A stretch of DNA of 64,000 bases, taken from an uncultured Eubacterium sp. (GTDB taxonomy: Bacteria; Bacillota; Clostridia; Lachnospirales; Lachnospiraceae). This document shows, piece by piece, positions 7,414 to 16,791 of this stretch (positions are counted from its first letter, which is position 1; every line of letters starts with the position of its first letter). The notes below the pieces were generated by a model. It was not told where the DNA came from and did no database searches. It saw only the letters and a list, made by a program, of their open reading frames with translations. The stretch covers positions 33,525 through 97,524 of the forward strand of contig CAJUHV010000005.1 of NCBI GenBank assembly GCA_910586445.1, in the 5' to 3' direction. The position numbers were made by a program, and so were the translations under genes.

Positions 7414-8682
7414 TTACACCAACTGCGTCATCGCGCCCAGCAGAATGCCGATATTATCTTCGTAAATCTGCGCAAACTGGCTCATTGGCAGCGGATTCGT
7501 GCCTCTTCCGACTTCTACTGTATATCCCGGCAGGTTGTATTCCTGTATAAACCAGTCTTTATAGCCGGCGTAGCCAGAAGCAGCCGGTGTCTCTTCCACC
7601 GCATAGCCGCTGACCTCGCCAAAATATCTGGCAATCCGGTAGGAATTATCCGGCTCGTAATCCAGATATTTCCAGTATATGACCTCACCCTGTGTATGGT
7701 AGGCCAAAATCAGCTCGAAGCTGCTCCTCTTTGTATAGTCATATACGGCCCTGCTTTCCGGCGCAGATAAAGGTGCCTCACCGACGAAATCTCTTGGAGC
7801 AGGCGACTCATATCCCTGTTCATATTTGATTTCCTTGGCCTCCTCCCATCCTGCCGGAAACTGGAGATTGAGGTCAACACCCTCAATATTTGCTTTCCAT
7901 CCCTGTGGAAACGGGATATGCGGATAGTCTTCGGCAATCTGCTCTGCCTGTTTACGATACTCTTCCTGATCCAGAACACCTGTCACCAGATCCACGCCGT
8001 CAGGATTGACCAATGGCAGCATTGACAATGTAAATCCGTAATACAGCCAGGATGCACGCACACCATACAGCTGCCCGCCCTGTGCCACTGCCTGTGCATA
8101 TTCTTCTGCAAACTTTAAAAGAACCGGCGTCGTAATCCACTCGTTTGCATGAAATGCGGCATTGTAAAATACCTGCCTTCTGCCCTCCCCGATGTGCAGA
8201 GCGGTCAGCCTGCGCCCCATTACGCTGCTGCCGACCGGTTCCTCATGCAGAAACGGATAGCGTACCATAAGCCCTTCTAAAATCCAGTCTGTCAGCATAG
8301 AAGAATAATCGACCTCTTCTGATACCAGCGGAAAGTCATATGGTATGATCAGCACAGTTCCTGCCTGCATATTCTGCGGATCTACAGTCGGATTCGCCGT
8401 CACGATTCTGCGCACGTTCGAATGCAGCCGCTGTGCCAGCTCCCAAAAGGTATCTCCCTCTTTAACCTGATAGGTCGTATACCCTTTCAAATAAGGCAGC
8501 AGCCGTCCCCACTGCGGCTTTTCAATCTCGCACGGATGCTCTCCGCCCAAAAAAGCCTGCAGTGCCGTACAGGTCTTTTCACCAAATATCCCGTCTATTA
8601 CGGCCGGATGGCCCGCACGTGTCAATGCAAGCTGGACATACTGCACCAAAGTTCCTCTGTCTCCAGGATACAATTCCTTCAT
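7414..8682 (-). CDS. Gamma-D-glutamyl-diamino acid endopeptidase-like (PG-binding, LysM, M14)
   Basis: This 422-residue protein has three domains. Residues 1-70 form a peptidoglycan-binding domain (RGTLVQYVQLALTRAGH, GIFGEKTCTALQAFL). Residues 72-116 form a LysM repeat (YQVKEGDTFWELAQRL to VLIIPY). The rest is a zinc carboxypeptidase of family M14. Zinc ligands are visible as HANE and as the His of LAYHTQGE, and the catalytic Glu as VEVGRG. This layout matches Bacillus sporulation endopeptidase I, which cleaves gamma-D-Glu-mDAP bonds. There is no signal peptide, as in those cytoplasmic spore enzymes. GGAG 8 nt before the ATG at 8682 supports that start over an upstream ATG at 8763. Confidence 0.9.
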   Translation of the reverse strand: MKELYPGDRGTLVQYVQLALTRAGHPAVIDGIFGEKTCTALQAFLGGEHPCEIEKPQWGRLLPYLKGYTTYQVKEGDTFWELAQRLHSNVRRIVTANPTVDPQNMQAGTVLIIPYDFPLVSEEVDYSSMLTDWILEGLMVRYPFLHEEPVGSSVMGRRLTALHIGEGRRQVFYNAAFHANEWITTPVLLKFAEEYAQAVAQGGQLYGVRASWLYYGFTLSMLPLVNPDGVDLVTGVLDQEEYRKQAEQIAEDYPHIPFPQGWKANIEGVDLNLQFPAGWEEAKEIKYEQGYESPAPRDFVGEAPLSAPESRAVYDYTKRSSFELILAYHTQGEVIYWKYLDYEPDNSYRIARYFGEVSGYAVEETPAASGYAGYKDWFIQEYNLPGYTVEVGRGTNPLPMSQFAQIYEDNIGILLGAMTQLV

Positions 8683-8805
8683 ATTTGCTGCTCCATTTCC
8701 AGCAATATAATGCCATGCATTATATGCCGGACAGTTTTTTTTATTATATGCCGATCCATGCATGTATGTGCATTTTCATAAACTTATCATATACAATGTT
8801 AAAAC

Positions 8806-10047
8806 CTATTCCACATATTTACAAGACTTCTGGAACAGGAAAAAGCCGAGAATAAACAGCACAATCAAAGACCCTACTCCATAATTAATATTATTCGTCA
8901 GCTGGCTTGTAACGCTCACAAGCATCGTTCCCAAAAAGGATGCTCCCTTTCCGCATATATCAAAGATCCCAAAATATTCTCCCGATTTTTCCGGCGGTAT
9001 GATTTTTGCAAAATGAGACCGCGACAGCGCCTGTACCCCTCCCTGGAACATGCCGACACATACTGCCAGTATCCAAAATTTGGGCTGTGAATCCAGTGTA
9101 AATGCAAAAACGGATATAAATGTATAGGCGGCTATACAGATCGAAATCAGCCGCTTTGCCGGATACCTGCCGGAAAGCCTGCCAAAAATAAGCGTAGACG
9201 GAAACGCTGTTATCTGTGTCAGAAGCAAAGCCAATAAAAGCCCGGTTGTATCAAGTCCCAGCGCAGTGCCATAGGCAGTCGCCATATCAATGATCGTGTA
9301 TACGCCGTCAATATAGCAGAAAAAAGCGAGCAGAAAGACAAACACCGCTTTCTCCTGTTTTATGTTTTTCATTGTATCTGCCAGCCTGCGAAAACTGCTG
9401 CACACTATCTGCCGCTGCACTCCTACGTAGTGTGTCTGCTTATAGGAAACCAGCAGCGGAATCGTAGAGGCCAGCCACCACAACGCAGATAATACAAATG
9501 CAAAGGTCATTGCAGCCATCTGCCCGATTCCAAAGCGGCTGCCAGACAGCACAACGAACAGGCCGATCACAAACGGAATGCAGCTGCCGATATACCCAAA
9601 CGCAAATCCTCTTGAAGACACTTCATCCATACGATCGGATGATGTAACATCCGAAAGCATTGCATCGTAAAAAATCAGACTGGAAGAATACCCGCATTTT
9701 GCAATGACATAAACAGCCAGAAATACAATCCAGGAGCTGGTAAATCCTAAAAACATGCAGCCTGCCACACCTATCAGCATACTGATCATAAATACAGGCT
9801 TTTTAAATCCCTGAAAATCTGTAATCGTGCCCAGTACCGGCCCCAGAAGTGCTACTATTATCGTGACTGCAGAAGTCGCATATCCCCAGTATGCCAGATA
9901 ATCTGTCGAAGAAATCCCCGCCTGCTGAGCAATTGCATTAAAATAAATCGGCAGCAGCGTAGAGACTAACAATATAAATGCCGAGTTTCCAACATCGTAT
10001 AAGATCCATGCTTTTTCCATCTTGGTTAACTTTATTTTATCTGGCAT
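8806..10047 (-). CDS. MFS transporter, UMF1 family
   Basis: This 413-residue protein is very hydrophobic, with about 11-12 membrane segments. The N-terminus (KAWILYDVGNSAFILLV, LPIYFNA) and the GPVLGTITDFQGFKKP loop are hallmarks of the UMF1/Atg22-like branch of the major facilitator superfamily. A second-half motif (FGRLSGRYPAKRLI) resembles the MFS A-motif. The substrate is unknown. AAGGAG lies about 8 nt before the ATG. The next gene upstream, a lipase-like hydrolase, ends 28 nt away on the same strand, so the two are likely co-transcribed. Confidence 0.88.
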   Translation of the reverse strand: MPDKIKLTKMEKAWILYDVGNSAFILLVSTLLPIYFNAIAQQAGISSTDYLAYWGYATSAVTIIVALLGPVLGTITDFQGFKKPVFMISMLIGVAGCMFLGFTSSWIVFLAVYVIAKCGYSSSLIFYDAMLSDVTSSDRMDEVSSRGFAFGYIGSCIPFVIGLFVVLSGSRFGIGQMAAMTFAFVLSALWWLASTIPLLVSYKQTHYVGVQRQIVCSSFRRLADTMKNIKQEKAVFVFLLAFFCYIDGVYTIIDMATAYGTALGLDTTGLLLALLLTQITAFPSTLIFGRLSGRYPAKRLISICIAAYTFISVFAFTLDSQPKFWILAVCVGMFQGGVQALSRSHFAKIIPPEKSGEYFGIFDICGKGASFLGTMLVSVTSQLTNNINYGVGSLIVLFILGFFLFQKSCKYVE

Positions 10048-10075
10048 ATTTTATCTCCTTAAATACATATAACGC

Positions 10076-11080
10076 TTATTCAGATAAAAAGGCAAAAACC
10101 TCATCGTAAAACTGCCGCATTGCCCGTTCCCCTGCGTTAAATATCTCATGCTTTGCGTTTACAAACCAGACAAGCCTTGCCTTCGGCAGCTTTCCTGCAA
10201 ACCTGCAGATCTCATCGGTATTTACCATATGCTCCCTGCCTGCTGCAAACACGAGTACCGGGATTTTAATGCGCCGGATACTGCGCTCATGCTGCATATA
10301 AGCCGAAGCCAGCCCGGCAGCTGACACCCAGCCATAGGTTGCCCCGCATGTCTGGCTGCGCCTGTCCTTTTTCCTCTTTCCATGCGCATACAGATAGCGT
10401 TCCTCTGACAGGCAGCAGCTGTGCTCAAAATCCGGCTCTCTATGAAAGCCCTCCTGTCCGGCTGCATACATCCTGCCAAGTCCGCACAGGCGGAACAGAT
10501 GTGCGATCACGATCGCAGCCGGATAAGGCACTCCTCCGATTTTCATCTGAATCATCGGCGAGGATAATACCGCCTTTTTAAAATCATAAGGATACCTCTG
10601 TAAATATACCGCACCGATACCTCCACCCATAGAATGTGCAAATAAATACATTTCATTCCGGCAGGGCATGACGAATTTTTTTACAAATATATGCAGGTCG
10701 CGCACATATTCTGCAAAATTTTTCACATATACCTTATCCAGATTCTGCATCTTACGTTCCGACCTGCCATGGCCGCGGTGTTCCGGCAGAAACACGCAGT
10801 AGCCTGCCTGCAGAAAATAAAAAACCATTTCATTGTATTTTTCTGCAAATTCGCTAAATCCATGCGAAATCACGATACTGCCTTTTGCTTCTTTCTGCAT
10901 ATACGTCACAAAAAAAATCTGTGTCCCGTCAAAACTTGTAAAACTGCCGCAGCGGCGGTACTTACGCAGATATGGCTCCACCACCTTTTTCATATTTTTA
11001 CGATATCCTGCCTCAGGCAGGTAATAAATCTGTGTCTTTTTATTCTCAGTCTGTGCCATTTTTTCAAAACCTATTTCCAT
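10076..11080 (-). CDS. Alpha/beta-hydrolase, monoacylglycerol lipase / lysophospholipase-like
   Basis: This 334-residue protein belongs to the Hydrolase_4 (PldB) group. It shows GTQIFFVTYM at the first strand, the HGFSEFAEKY segment, LPEHRGHGRS, the nucleophile elbow FAHSMGGG, and the terminal catalytic His in NAKHEIFNAGE. It is predicted to release fatty acids from monoglycerides or lysophospholipids in the cytoplasm. The start at 11080 has a poor ribosome binding site. The ATG at 11059 (MAQTEN) has an AGG about 10 nt upstream and is a reasonable alternative. It follows a glycerophosphodiesterase by 23 nt, which suggests a joint role in phospholipid breakdown. Confidence 0.85.
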   Translation of the reverse strand: MEIGFEKMAQTENKKTQIYYLPEAGYRKNMKKVVEPYLRKYRRCGSFTSFDGTQIFFVTYMQKEAKGSIVISHGFSEFAEKYNEMVFYFLQAGYCVFLPEHRGHGRSERKMQNLDKVYVKNFAEYVRDLHIFVKKFVMPCRNEMYLFAHSMGGGIGAVYLQRYPYDFKKAVLSSPMIQMKIGGVPYPAAIVIAHLFRLCGLGRMYAAGQEGFHREPDFEHSCCLSEERYLYAHGKRKKDRRSQTCGATYGWVSAAGLASAYMQHERSIRRIKIPVLVFAAGREHMVNTDEICRFAGKLPKARLVWFVNAKHEIFNAGERAMRQFYDEVFAFLSE

Positions 11081-11103
11081 CTAAATCTAAAAACAAATAC
11101 TTT

Positions 11104-11832
11104 TTACCCGCACACCTTACGCGCCAGCTTAGGATCATTTGTAATGATCGCGTCTGCCCCATATTCACAGAGCATATGCATATACGATTCCTCATTGACC
11201 GTCCAGACATGCACTTTTTTCTGCCTCCTGCGGCAGTCCTCAAAAAATCCGGGATACTGTACATTATAAAGTGCAGGGTGCAGGGCATCTGCCTGTACGA
11301 GATCCGCTGCATAATCTACTACCCCGATCCATCCGTCCTGATAAAGAATGCCTGTTTTCGCGTACGGCTCCAGCCTGCGGACAGCCTGCATGCTGTAATG
11401 ATTAAAGGAAGAATAAATCACACGCTCCTGCATGCCCATATCCCGCGTAAGCTGCAGCACCTTTTTTTCAATATCCGGGTAAAACACTACTCCTGTTTTT
11501 AGTTCTACATTTACCGTAAGCTCTGTCGGCGCGATCAATGCATACACTTCCTCCAGTGTCGGAATATACTGTACACCGTATGCCGGAAATTTTTTGTTTA
11601 TATTGATATGCCTCAGTTCATTGTACGTAAAATCCTTTACCCAGCCCTTTACCCCGCCAAGGCGCTCCAGAGTTTCGTCATGTATGACAGCCAGAACACC
11701 GTCTTTTGTCATCTGCACGTCCAGCTCAATTCCATCCGCGTTCATCTCCACGGCCTGCCGGAATGCCTCCAGTGTATTTTCCGGCGCATATGCGCTGGCT
11801 CCGCGGTGTGCCCACACTTTTGTCTTATTCAT
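11104..11832 (-). CDS. Glycerophosphodiester phosphodiesterase
   Basis: This 242-residue protein is a compact GDPD-family enzyme that hydrolyses glycerophosphodiesters to glycerol-3-phosphate and an alcohol. The N-terminus has WAHRGASAYAPENT with the catalytic His, GIELDVQMTKDG with the metal ligands, and the second His in VIHDETLERL. There is no signal peptide, so it is cytoplasmic, like UgpQ. The ATG at 11832 is preceded by GGAG at 5 nt and is preferred over an ATG seven codons upstream. It is grouped with a lipase and a spermidine-synthase-like protein on the same strand. Confidence 0.92.
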   Translation of the reverse strand: MNKTKVWAHRGASAYAPENTLEAFRQAVEMNADGIELDVQMTKDGVLAVIHDETLERLGGVKGWVKDFTYNELRHININKKFPAYGVQYIPTLEEVYALIAPTELTVNVELKTGVVFYPDIEKKVLQLTRDMGMQERVIYSSFNHYSMQAVRRLEPYAKTGILYQDGWIGVVDYAADLVQADALHPALYNVQYPGFFEDCRRRQKKVHVWTVNEESYMHMLCEYGADAIITNDPKLARKVCG

Positions 11833-11879
11833 CAAATCTCCGCTGCCTCCCATTTTGTTTTTTGTTTTTCATGCATTTT

Positions 11880-13481
11880 CTAAAGCTGGTCCAACAGGCC
11901 CCTGAGACCCTCACGCTCATAGACAGCCCTGTAATACTCGACCTGTTCACGTATGATCTCATCAATCACCTGCATGCCGAGCAGCTCCACCGGTGCCCGG
12001 TCATCCGTCAGCAGGTAATCTCCCGGCTCGTAGGCATCCAGTCCCGCCGCCACACGGTCCATCAGCTCTGTCAGCTCAAAATCCGCAGACAATGCCATAT
12101 TATCATGCATGGCCTCCAGCATATGCGGCGATTTTGAGGCAAACAGCTCACGGTTCGTAGATCCCGGGACATCGATTGTATATACATTTTTAAATACCTG
12201 CGAGATTGTATCCGCCAGATACTGGTTCATATTTCCTTCTTTACTGCCGCGCATATTCATATTTACGACCATTACGCCGTCATCTGCCAGATGATTCTGC
12301 ACTAAGTAAAAAAACTCCACAGAAGACATCTGAAACGGGATCGTAATGTCCTGATAAGCATCTACCATGATGACATCGTATTTTTTATCCACAGCATTTA
12401 AATAAGCCCTGCCGTCGTAGGTCGTAACCGGTATATCTTCTGGCAGCTCGAAATAGCGTCCTGCCAGATCTGTGATCTTTTCGTCGATTTCCACGCCCTC
12501 GATCTGCATATTGTAAAAATAACGCTCACACTGTGAAGCGAATGTCCCTGTTCCCATGCCGAGTATCAGCACATCCATCTGCTCTTTTTCATAAACGCCT
12601 GCCATAAAAGGTGCGGCCAAGGCATAATCATAATACATTCCGGTCAGCCCATGATCCTTTTTCATAATCGACTGCACGCCGAATAGTACATTTGTAGATA
12701 AAATCACACTGTCCTCGTCTTCCTTTACCTGCAGGTAATTATACACCGACTCCCCTTCATAGGCCAGCCCTTTTTCCCAGAATGCAAAACTGCCCGATGA
12801 CCCGAATATACAGCAGAGTACAAAAATAAGTATGCCAAGGCCGATCTTTTTCCCGCCTCTTTTTGCTGACAAAAAGTAGATAAACGCCAATGCAAGCAGT
12901 ATGCCTGCAAAGATCAGAAATGTCATAGAAGTACCGACTGCCGGAATTGTAACAAAAGTCGGCAGAAATGTACCGAGAATGCTGCCGATTGTATTAAACG
13001 CATTCAGCATGCCTACCGTCCTGCCGTTGTCTGAAAGGCTGTCTACCGTATACTTTACCAGAGACGGCGTGACTGTGCCGAGCAGGAACAGCGGGAACAC
13101 AAAAATAACCATACAGGCAGAAAATGCCGCCCAGATTAAAAATTTGCTGCTGACCGTAAAAATAAGCAGCGCCGAGATTCCCAGTATAATATATTTTCCA
13201 ACAACCGGTATGGCTGCAATCCACAGTGCCGCCAGAATCATTCTCGCATACAGTCTGTCCGGGTCAGGATTTTGATCCGCTTTTTTTCCTCCATAGATAT
13301 TGCCGAGCGCCATTGCAATCATAATTGTTCCAATAATAATCGTCCAGACAATCTGAGAAGAACTAAAATAAGGAGCAAGCAGACGGCTTGCCCCCAATTC
13401 CACTGCCATGACAGACATCCCGGCAAAAAATTCCGTGAGGTACAGATAAGTTTTATTCTGCAATATACGTGCCTTTTCCAT
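11880..13481 (-). CDS. Membrane protein with C-terminal spermidine-synthase-like domain
   Basis: This 533-residue protein has about eight N-terminal membrane segments (residues 10-250), followed by a methyltransferase-fold domain related to spermidine synthase. That domain shows DVLILGMGTGTF, IEGVEIDEKI, TYDGRAYLN and YDVIMVDAYQD. Such fusions are common in bacteria, are usually called 'fused MFS/spermidine synthase', and have mostly unproven function. No SpeD or SpeA homolog is nearby. The ATG at 13481 (MEKARI) fits the family. An ATG 28 codons upstream would add a non-conserved leader. Confidence 0.85.
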   Translation of the reverse strand: MEKARILQNKTYLYLTEFFAGMSVMAVELGASRLLAPYFSSSQIVWTIIIGTIMIAMALGNIYGGKKADQNPDPDRLYARMILAALWIAAIPVVGKYIILGISALLIFTVSSKFLIWAAFSACMVIFVFPLFLLGTVTPSLVKYTVDSLSDNGRTVGMLNAFNTIGSILGTFLPTFVTIPAVGTSMTFLIFAGILLALAFIYFLSAKRGGKKIGLGILIFVLCCIFGSSGSFAFWEKGLAYEGESVYNYLQVKEDEDSVILSTNVLFGVQSIMKKDHGLTGMYYDYALAAPFMAGVYEKEQMDVLILGMGTGTFASQCERYFYNMQIEGVEIDEKITDLAGRYFELPEDIPVTTYDGRAYLNAVDKKYDVIMVDAYQDITIPFQMSSVEFFYLVQNHLADDGVMVVNMNMRGSKEGNMNQYLADTISQVFKNVYTIDVPGSTNRELFASKSPHMLEAMHDNMALSADFELTELMDRVAAGLDAYEPGDYLLTDDRAPVELLGMQVIDEIIREQVEYYRAVYEREGLRGLLDQL

Positions 13482-13592
13482 AATTTCTGCCTTTCTTAAA
13501 GTGTAGATCTTCACACACTTTCTATCCACTGGTAACATCATATCAAATTCTGGCATTTCTGGCAATCATTGTTTTGCATTCATTTTCTGCAT

Positions 13593-14954
13593 TTATTTTT
13601 TTCCTAATGCAAATGAGATCCGCCCGCATAGGTACAGCGGCACGGTATGTCTTTTTTCTGCAGTCCCTCCGTAGGTACGTTTCAGATTATATACAATATC
13701 CAGCTTTCCCCTCTCCAGCAGCGCATTTGCCGTATGGGACTGATTTTTGCCGCGCTTTACCTCCAGACCGTAATTCCAGCTGTCGATCCGGCTTTTGACA
13801 TAAAAATCCAGCTCCCCGCTTGTCTTTTTATCAACCGCAAACCAAGGTGCCTGCCCGGCAATCTCACGCTTTCTGATCCGCTCAAGCAGCTCCAGATAGA
13901 CAAAGTTTTCACACAATACGCCATCTATGACTTCCTTGGATTCACCGGTCAGCTTCAAAAAATACCCCGCTGCACCCAGATCACTGAAATAATAGCGGCA
14001 GTTATCTACAATATCCAGGTTGCTGCAGTCCACGCTCATGCTGCAGTATCCGATCTGGTGTGACAGATACAGCCAGCTGATCGCATAATTTGTCATTTTT
14101 TTTGGAATGCGCCCGCTTTCTTCCTTAAATACAATTTTGGTCAGTGCCGTCGTCAGGTCTGAAATGCCCTTTTTTTCTTTTAAAAGGGTGATCGCTATTG
14201 ACGAAAATACTTTTTCAAACATTTCCAGCTCAAGCGGCCCTTCAAAGTATTTTGACGACTCCTTTACAAATATGCGGATCAGGTTTTCAATAATTTCTTC
14301 GCATTCCCTCAGATCATGATTTTCCAGATACGTAGTCACTACCTCTGGATAGCCCCCGATCTGTAAATAGATCTCAAAGCACCCGCGCAGCTGGTCATAG
14401 AGCGCATGATCCGAATGCCCGTACAAATCCAGCTCTTCATATAGCCGGCGCATGCCGAATGCTTCTACAAACTCGGGAAACGACAGTGTCGTCATCGTAA
14501 GCGTATCGATATCTCCCGCTGACAGAAAATATTCCTTCTCCCGCGTCTTGCCCAGATAAGAACCAGTGACAATAAAACGCGCTTTAAAATCCCTTGCAAA
14601 CTCCCTGATCCTGCTGTATACAACAGCCGACTCCTGTATTTCGTCAATGACAATCAGCATGTCTTCATCATCTACAAAGCCTGCCTCAAACAGCTGGAAT
14701 GCCTTGTGGATCGGATTTACTTCCCGCTTCTGTCCCGGCTCCCATCTTCCGGCAGCCTCCAGGCATTTTAAAAAGTCTGCCCCGGAAGAACCTGCCATAT
14801 TAATATATATATGCTTTTTATACTCATTATCTGCAAATTTATTTAAAATATAAGTCTTGCCTACCTGCCTCGCCCCTTCCAGCTCTAACACCTTGTGGGT
14901 TTTCTTTTGTTTCCAAGCAAGAAGTCTCTGATAAATATCCCGTTTTAGTTCCAT
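13593..14954 (-). CDS. AAA_14/DUF4143-family ATPase
   Basis: This 453-residue protein has the N-terminal P-loop ELEGARQVGKTYILNKF (around residues 25-41), Walker B MLIVIDEIQES (about 100), a sensor-like RFIVTGSYLGK and a C-terminal DUF4143 domain. The latter includes KTSGELDFYVK and YGLEVKRGKN, which resembles a PD-(D/E)XK nuclease core. These ATPases are multicopy in many anaerobes and have no settled function. GAGGCGGTGA precedes the ATG. The gene is divergent from the zinc-ribbon/hemerythrin operon and stands alone. Confidence 0.88.
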   Translation of the reverse strand: MELKRDIYQRLLAWKQKKTHKVLELEGARQVGKTYILNKFADNEYKKHIYINMAGSSGADFLKCLEAAGRWEPGQKREVNPIHKAFQLFEAGFVDDEDMLIVIDEIQESAVVYSRIREFARDFKARFIVTGSYLGKTREKEYFLSAGDIDTLTMTTLSFPEFVEAFGMRRLYEELDLYGHSDHALYDQLRGCFEIYLQIGGYPEVVTTYLENHDLRECEEIIENLIRIFVKESSKYFEGPLELEMFEKVFSSIAITLLKEKKGISDLTTALTKIVFKEESGRIPKKMTNYAISWLYLSHQIGYCSMSVDCSNLDIVDNCRYYFSDLGAAGYFLKLTGESKEVIDGVLCENFVYLELLERIRKREIAGQAPWFAVDKKTSGELDFYVKSRIDSWNYGLEVKRGKNQSHTANALLERGKLDIVYNLKRTYGGTAEKRHTVPLYLCGRISFALGKK

Positions 14955-15113
14955 GCTTCACCGCCTCGGCCTGATTGTTATTTCGCATCTTACAAACTTC
15001 ATTATATGTAAAATAACAAATATGAACTAATAATTCAATACAGAATTTAAAATTTATAAACAATTTATAGTTAAAAGCCCCTGCTTCTAAACTCATAATT
15101 TTACCTATGTTCC
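14955..15113. other. AT-rich divergent intergenic region
   Basis: This stretch lies between the DUF4143 gene and the promoter of the plus-strand zinc-ribbon gene. It is AT-rich, with no reading frame that looks real and no hairpin of note. It presumably also holds the promoter of the minus-strand gene, but I cannot place it with confidence. Confidence 0.4.
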
Positions 15114-15142
15114 TTGATACATCATAAAATAAATGGTATAAT
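15114..15142 (+). promoter_or_regulatory. Sigma-A type promoter of the zinc-ribbon/hemerythrin genes
   Basis: TTGATA (15114-15119) and a perfect TATAAT (15137-15142) are separated by exactly 17 bp. Transcription should start near 15149, leaving a leader of about 27 nt before the ATG at 15176. Confidence 0.85.
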
Positions 15143-15175
15143 ATTCATAAAGTCTAAAAAAAGTCAGGTGTGAAG

Positions 15176-15400
15176 ATGAAAAATTCGAAAAAATGTCCAA
15201 AATGCAGCAGCTCGGATATCATTATAGTAGACGGGTATACAGGTGCATATGGCAGTGGAAACAACATTATCACCGGATATTCGATATTCTCCGGTGTGGG
15301 CATAGACCGGTATATATGCTGCAGCTGCGGCTTTACCGAAGAATGGATTGCAGTCGATCAGATCGAAAAGATAAGAAAATCCAAGAAATCACATACGTAA
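15176..15400 (+). CDS. Small zinc-ribbon protein
   Basis: This 74-residue protein has two CxxC pairs, CPKCSSSD near the start and CCSCGFTEEW in the second half, forming a probable zinc ribbon. The loop between them is Gly/Tyr-rich. AGGTG lies 6-7 nt before the ATG. A GTG two codons earlier is less likely. The function is unknown. It is followed 42 nt later by the hemerythrin gene, which has its own strong ribosome binding site, so the two are probably one transcript from the promoter at 15114. Confidence 0.75.
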   Translation: MKNSKKCPKCSSSDIIIVDGYTGAYGSGNNIITGYSIFSGVGIDRYICCSCGFTEEWIAVDQIEKIRKSKKSHT

Positions 15401-15442
15401 ATATTTCTAATGTCATAAATAAATTGAAGGAAGGAGAATGAG

Positions 15443-16324
15443 ATGACAGAAATACAATGGAATGATCGTCTCGGCATTGGCGTAGATCAGATTGACAACG
15501 CGCACAAGAAGCTCTTTGCCATCATAAACCGGATGATCAAGTTAAACGAAGACCCGAAAAACCAAAAATTAATCTGCGAGGAAGGCATCAAATATTTTAA
15601 AAACTATACATTGAGGCATTTTGCAGAAGAAGAAGCATACATGCAGTCCATCGGCTATAAAAAATATGACCTGCACAAGCGGCTGCACGAAAACCTGCGC
15701 AGCATAACACTGCCGATTCTGGAACAGGAGGTCATAGAAGCAGAATACTCATTTGAATCTGTCCAGCATTTTATTAATGTCTGCCTTGCCTGGCTGAATC
15801 AGCACATTTTGTCAGAAGACCGCTCAATCAGCGGCCGGGTGCCGATACGGAATGATTTTATATGCTCACAGGACGAAGTACATAATCTGGCTGTCACTAC
15901 AGCAGAATCCATTGAAAATATTTTAGGTCTAAAAGCGCAGACCGCCAGCGAATATTACCGTGGGGAAAATATCGGCAGCTCCATCTTTTACCGCATGACC
16001 TACCGCATCGGTGCTGACCGGCCGGTTCTTGTGTACCTCGGCTTTGAAGAAAAACTGATTCTTGCCACAGCCAAAGCACTGACAGGCACGCAGGTCAATA
16101 AAGCCGCGCAGATACCGATTTCTGCCGTTTCAGATCTGTCAAAACAGATGATACATGAAATCGGAAAACATATCCCGCAGTCAGAAGATTATAAGCTGGA
16201 AAAAGAAAATATCTTATCGTACGACCTGCTGCTAAAGACTTTTCAGAATACCTATCCTCCGTACAGCCTGCTGTTTCGCACAAACGAAGGATATTTTGTA
16301 TTCTGCATTTATATAAAGCCGTAA
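15443..16324 (+). CDS. Bacteriohemerythrin fused to a CheX-like domain
   Basis: Residues 1-135 of this 293-residue protein are a complete bacteriohemerythrin. It shows IQWNDRLGIGVDQIDNAHKKLF, LRHFAEEEAYM, DLHKRLHENL and WLNQHILSEDRSI, which supply the His and carboxylate ligands of an O2-binding di-iron site. Residues 150-293 resemble the CheX/CheC phosphatase fold, with a long strand pattern (SSIFYRMTYRIG), a helix, and a terminal VFCIYIKP strand. The ExxN catalytic motif of CheX is not evident: the equivalent helix reads DLSKQMIHEIGKH. It may be an oxygen-responsive signalling adaptor. AAGGAG about 8 nt before the ATG supports the start. Confidence 0.85.
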   Translation: MTEIQWNDRLGIGVDQIDNAHKKLFAIINRMIKLNEDPKNQKLICEEGIKYFKNYTLRHFAEEEAYMQSIGYKKYDLHKRLHENLRSITLPILEQEVIEAEYSFESVQHFINVCLAWLNQHILSEDRSISGRVPIRNDFICSQDEVHNLAVTTAESIENILGLKAQTASEYYRGENIGSSIFYRMTYRIGADRPVLVYLGFEEKLILATAKALTGTQVNKAAQIPISAVSDLSKQMIHEIGKHIPQSEDYKLEKENILSYDLLLKTFQNTYPPYSLLFRTNEGYFVFCIYIKP

Positions 16325-16347
16325 CAGCATATATCATTGAGCACATA

Positions 16348-16776
16348 TCATTGATTCATTTCTGCTTTTAGATATGCTGTAATTTCCGCAAGCATTTCAT
16401 CCACAGACAGCCTGACTGCTCCTATTACGATATTGTCACAACGGTTTACCGTGGGCATCGGGATCAGCAGCCTCTTGGCAGCACTCTGTCCGACCGAGCG
16501 CGCCATGCGGGGCGTAACCTCCCCAAACAGCGCATCGGCAATTACGATACCGATCGGCCCGATGATTAGATCCGCCCGCCGGCAGCCTGTAATAACCGCA
16601 TTTTCACCGGTCGCCGCATGGTCTGCCCCTGCTTTTAACATATTTGATGTTGCAATCGCATTCGTACCTACGGCAGTGATTATAATCTTAGGAAACTCTT
16701 TTTTCACTGCCGTAATAATCTGTCTGCCAAGTCCTCCGCCCTGCGCATCAATGACCAGCACATCGAGTTCTTTCAT
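16348..16776 (-). CDS. DUF3842 family protein
   Basis: This 142-residue protein has the family's Gly-rich start (DVLVIDAQGGGLGRQII), a Rossmann-like VGTNAIATSNMLKAGAD segment, and GENAVI...DLIIGPIGIVIADALFGEVTP. The family is largely confined to Clostridia and has no known function. The conserved loops suggest nucleotide binding. It follows the hybrid kinase by 15 nt on the same strand and is probably co-transcribed with it. Confidence 0.88.
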   Translation of the reverse strand: MKELDVLVIDAQGGGLGRQIITAVKKEFPKIIITAVGTNAIATSNMLKAGADHAATGENAVITGCRRADLIIGPIGIVIADALFGEVTPRMARSVGQSAAKRLLIPMPTVNRCDNIVIGAVRLSVDEMLAEITAYLKAEMNQ

Positions 16777-16791
16777 CCGGCCCTGTCCTCC

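Noticed and set aside
7201..7770. Plus-strand Phe-rich reading frame resembling a membrane protein
   Set aside because: Same composition effect over the second tract. It overlaps the well-supported M14 peptidase gene and has no ribosome binding site.
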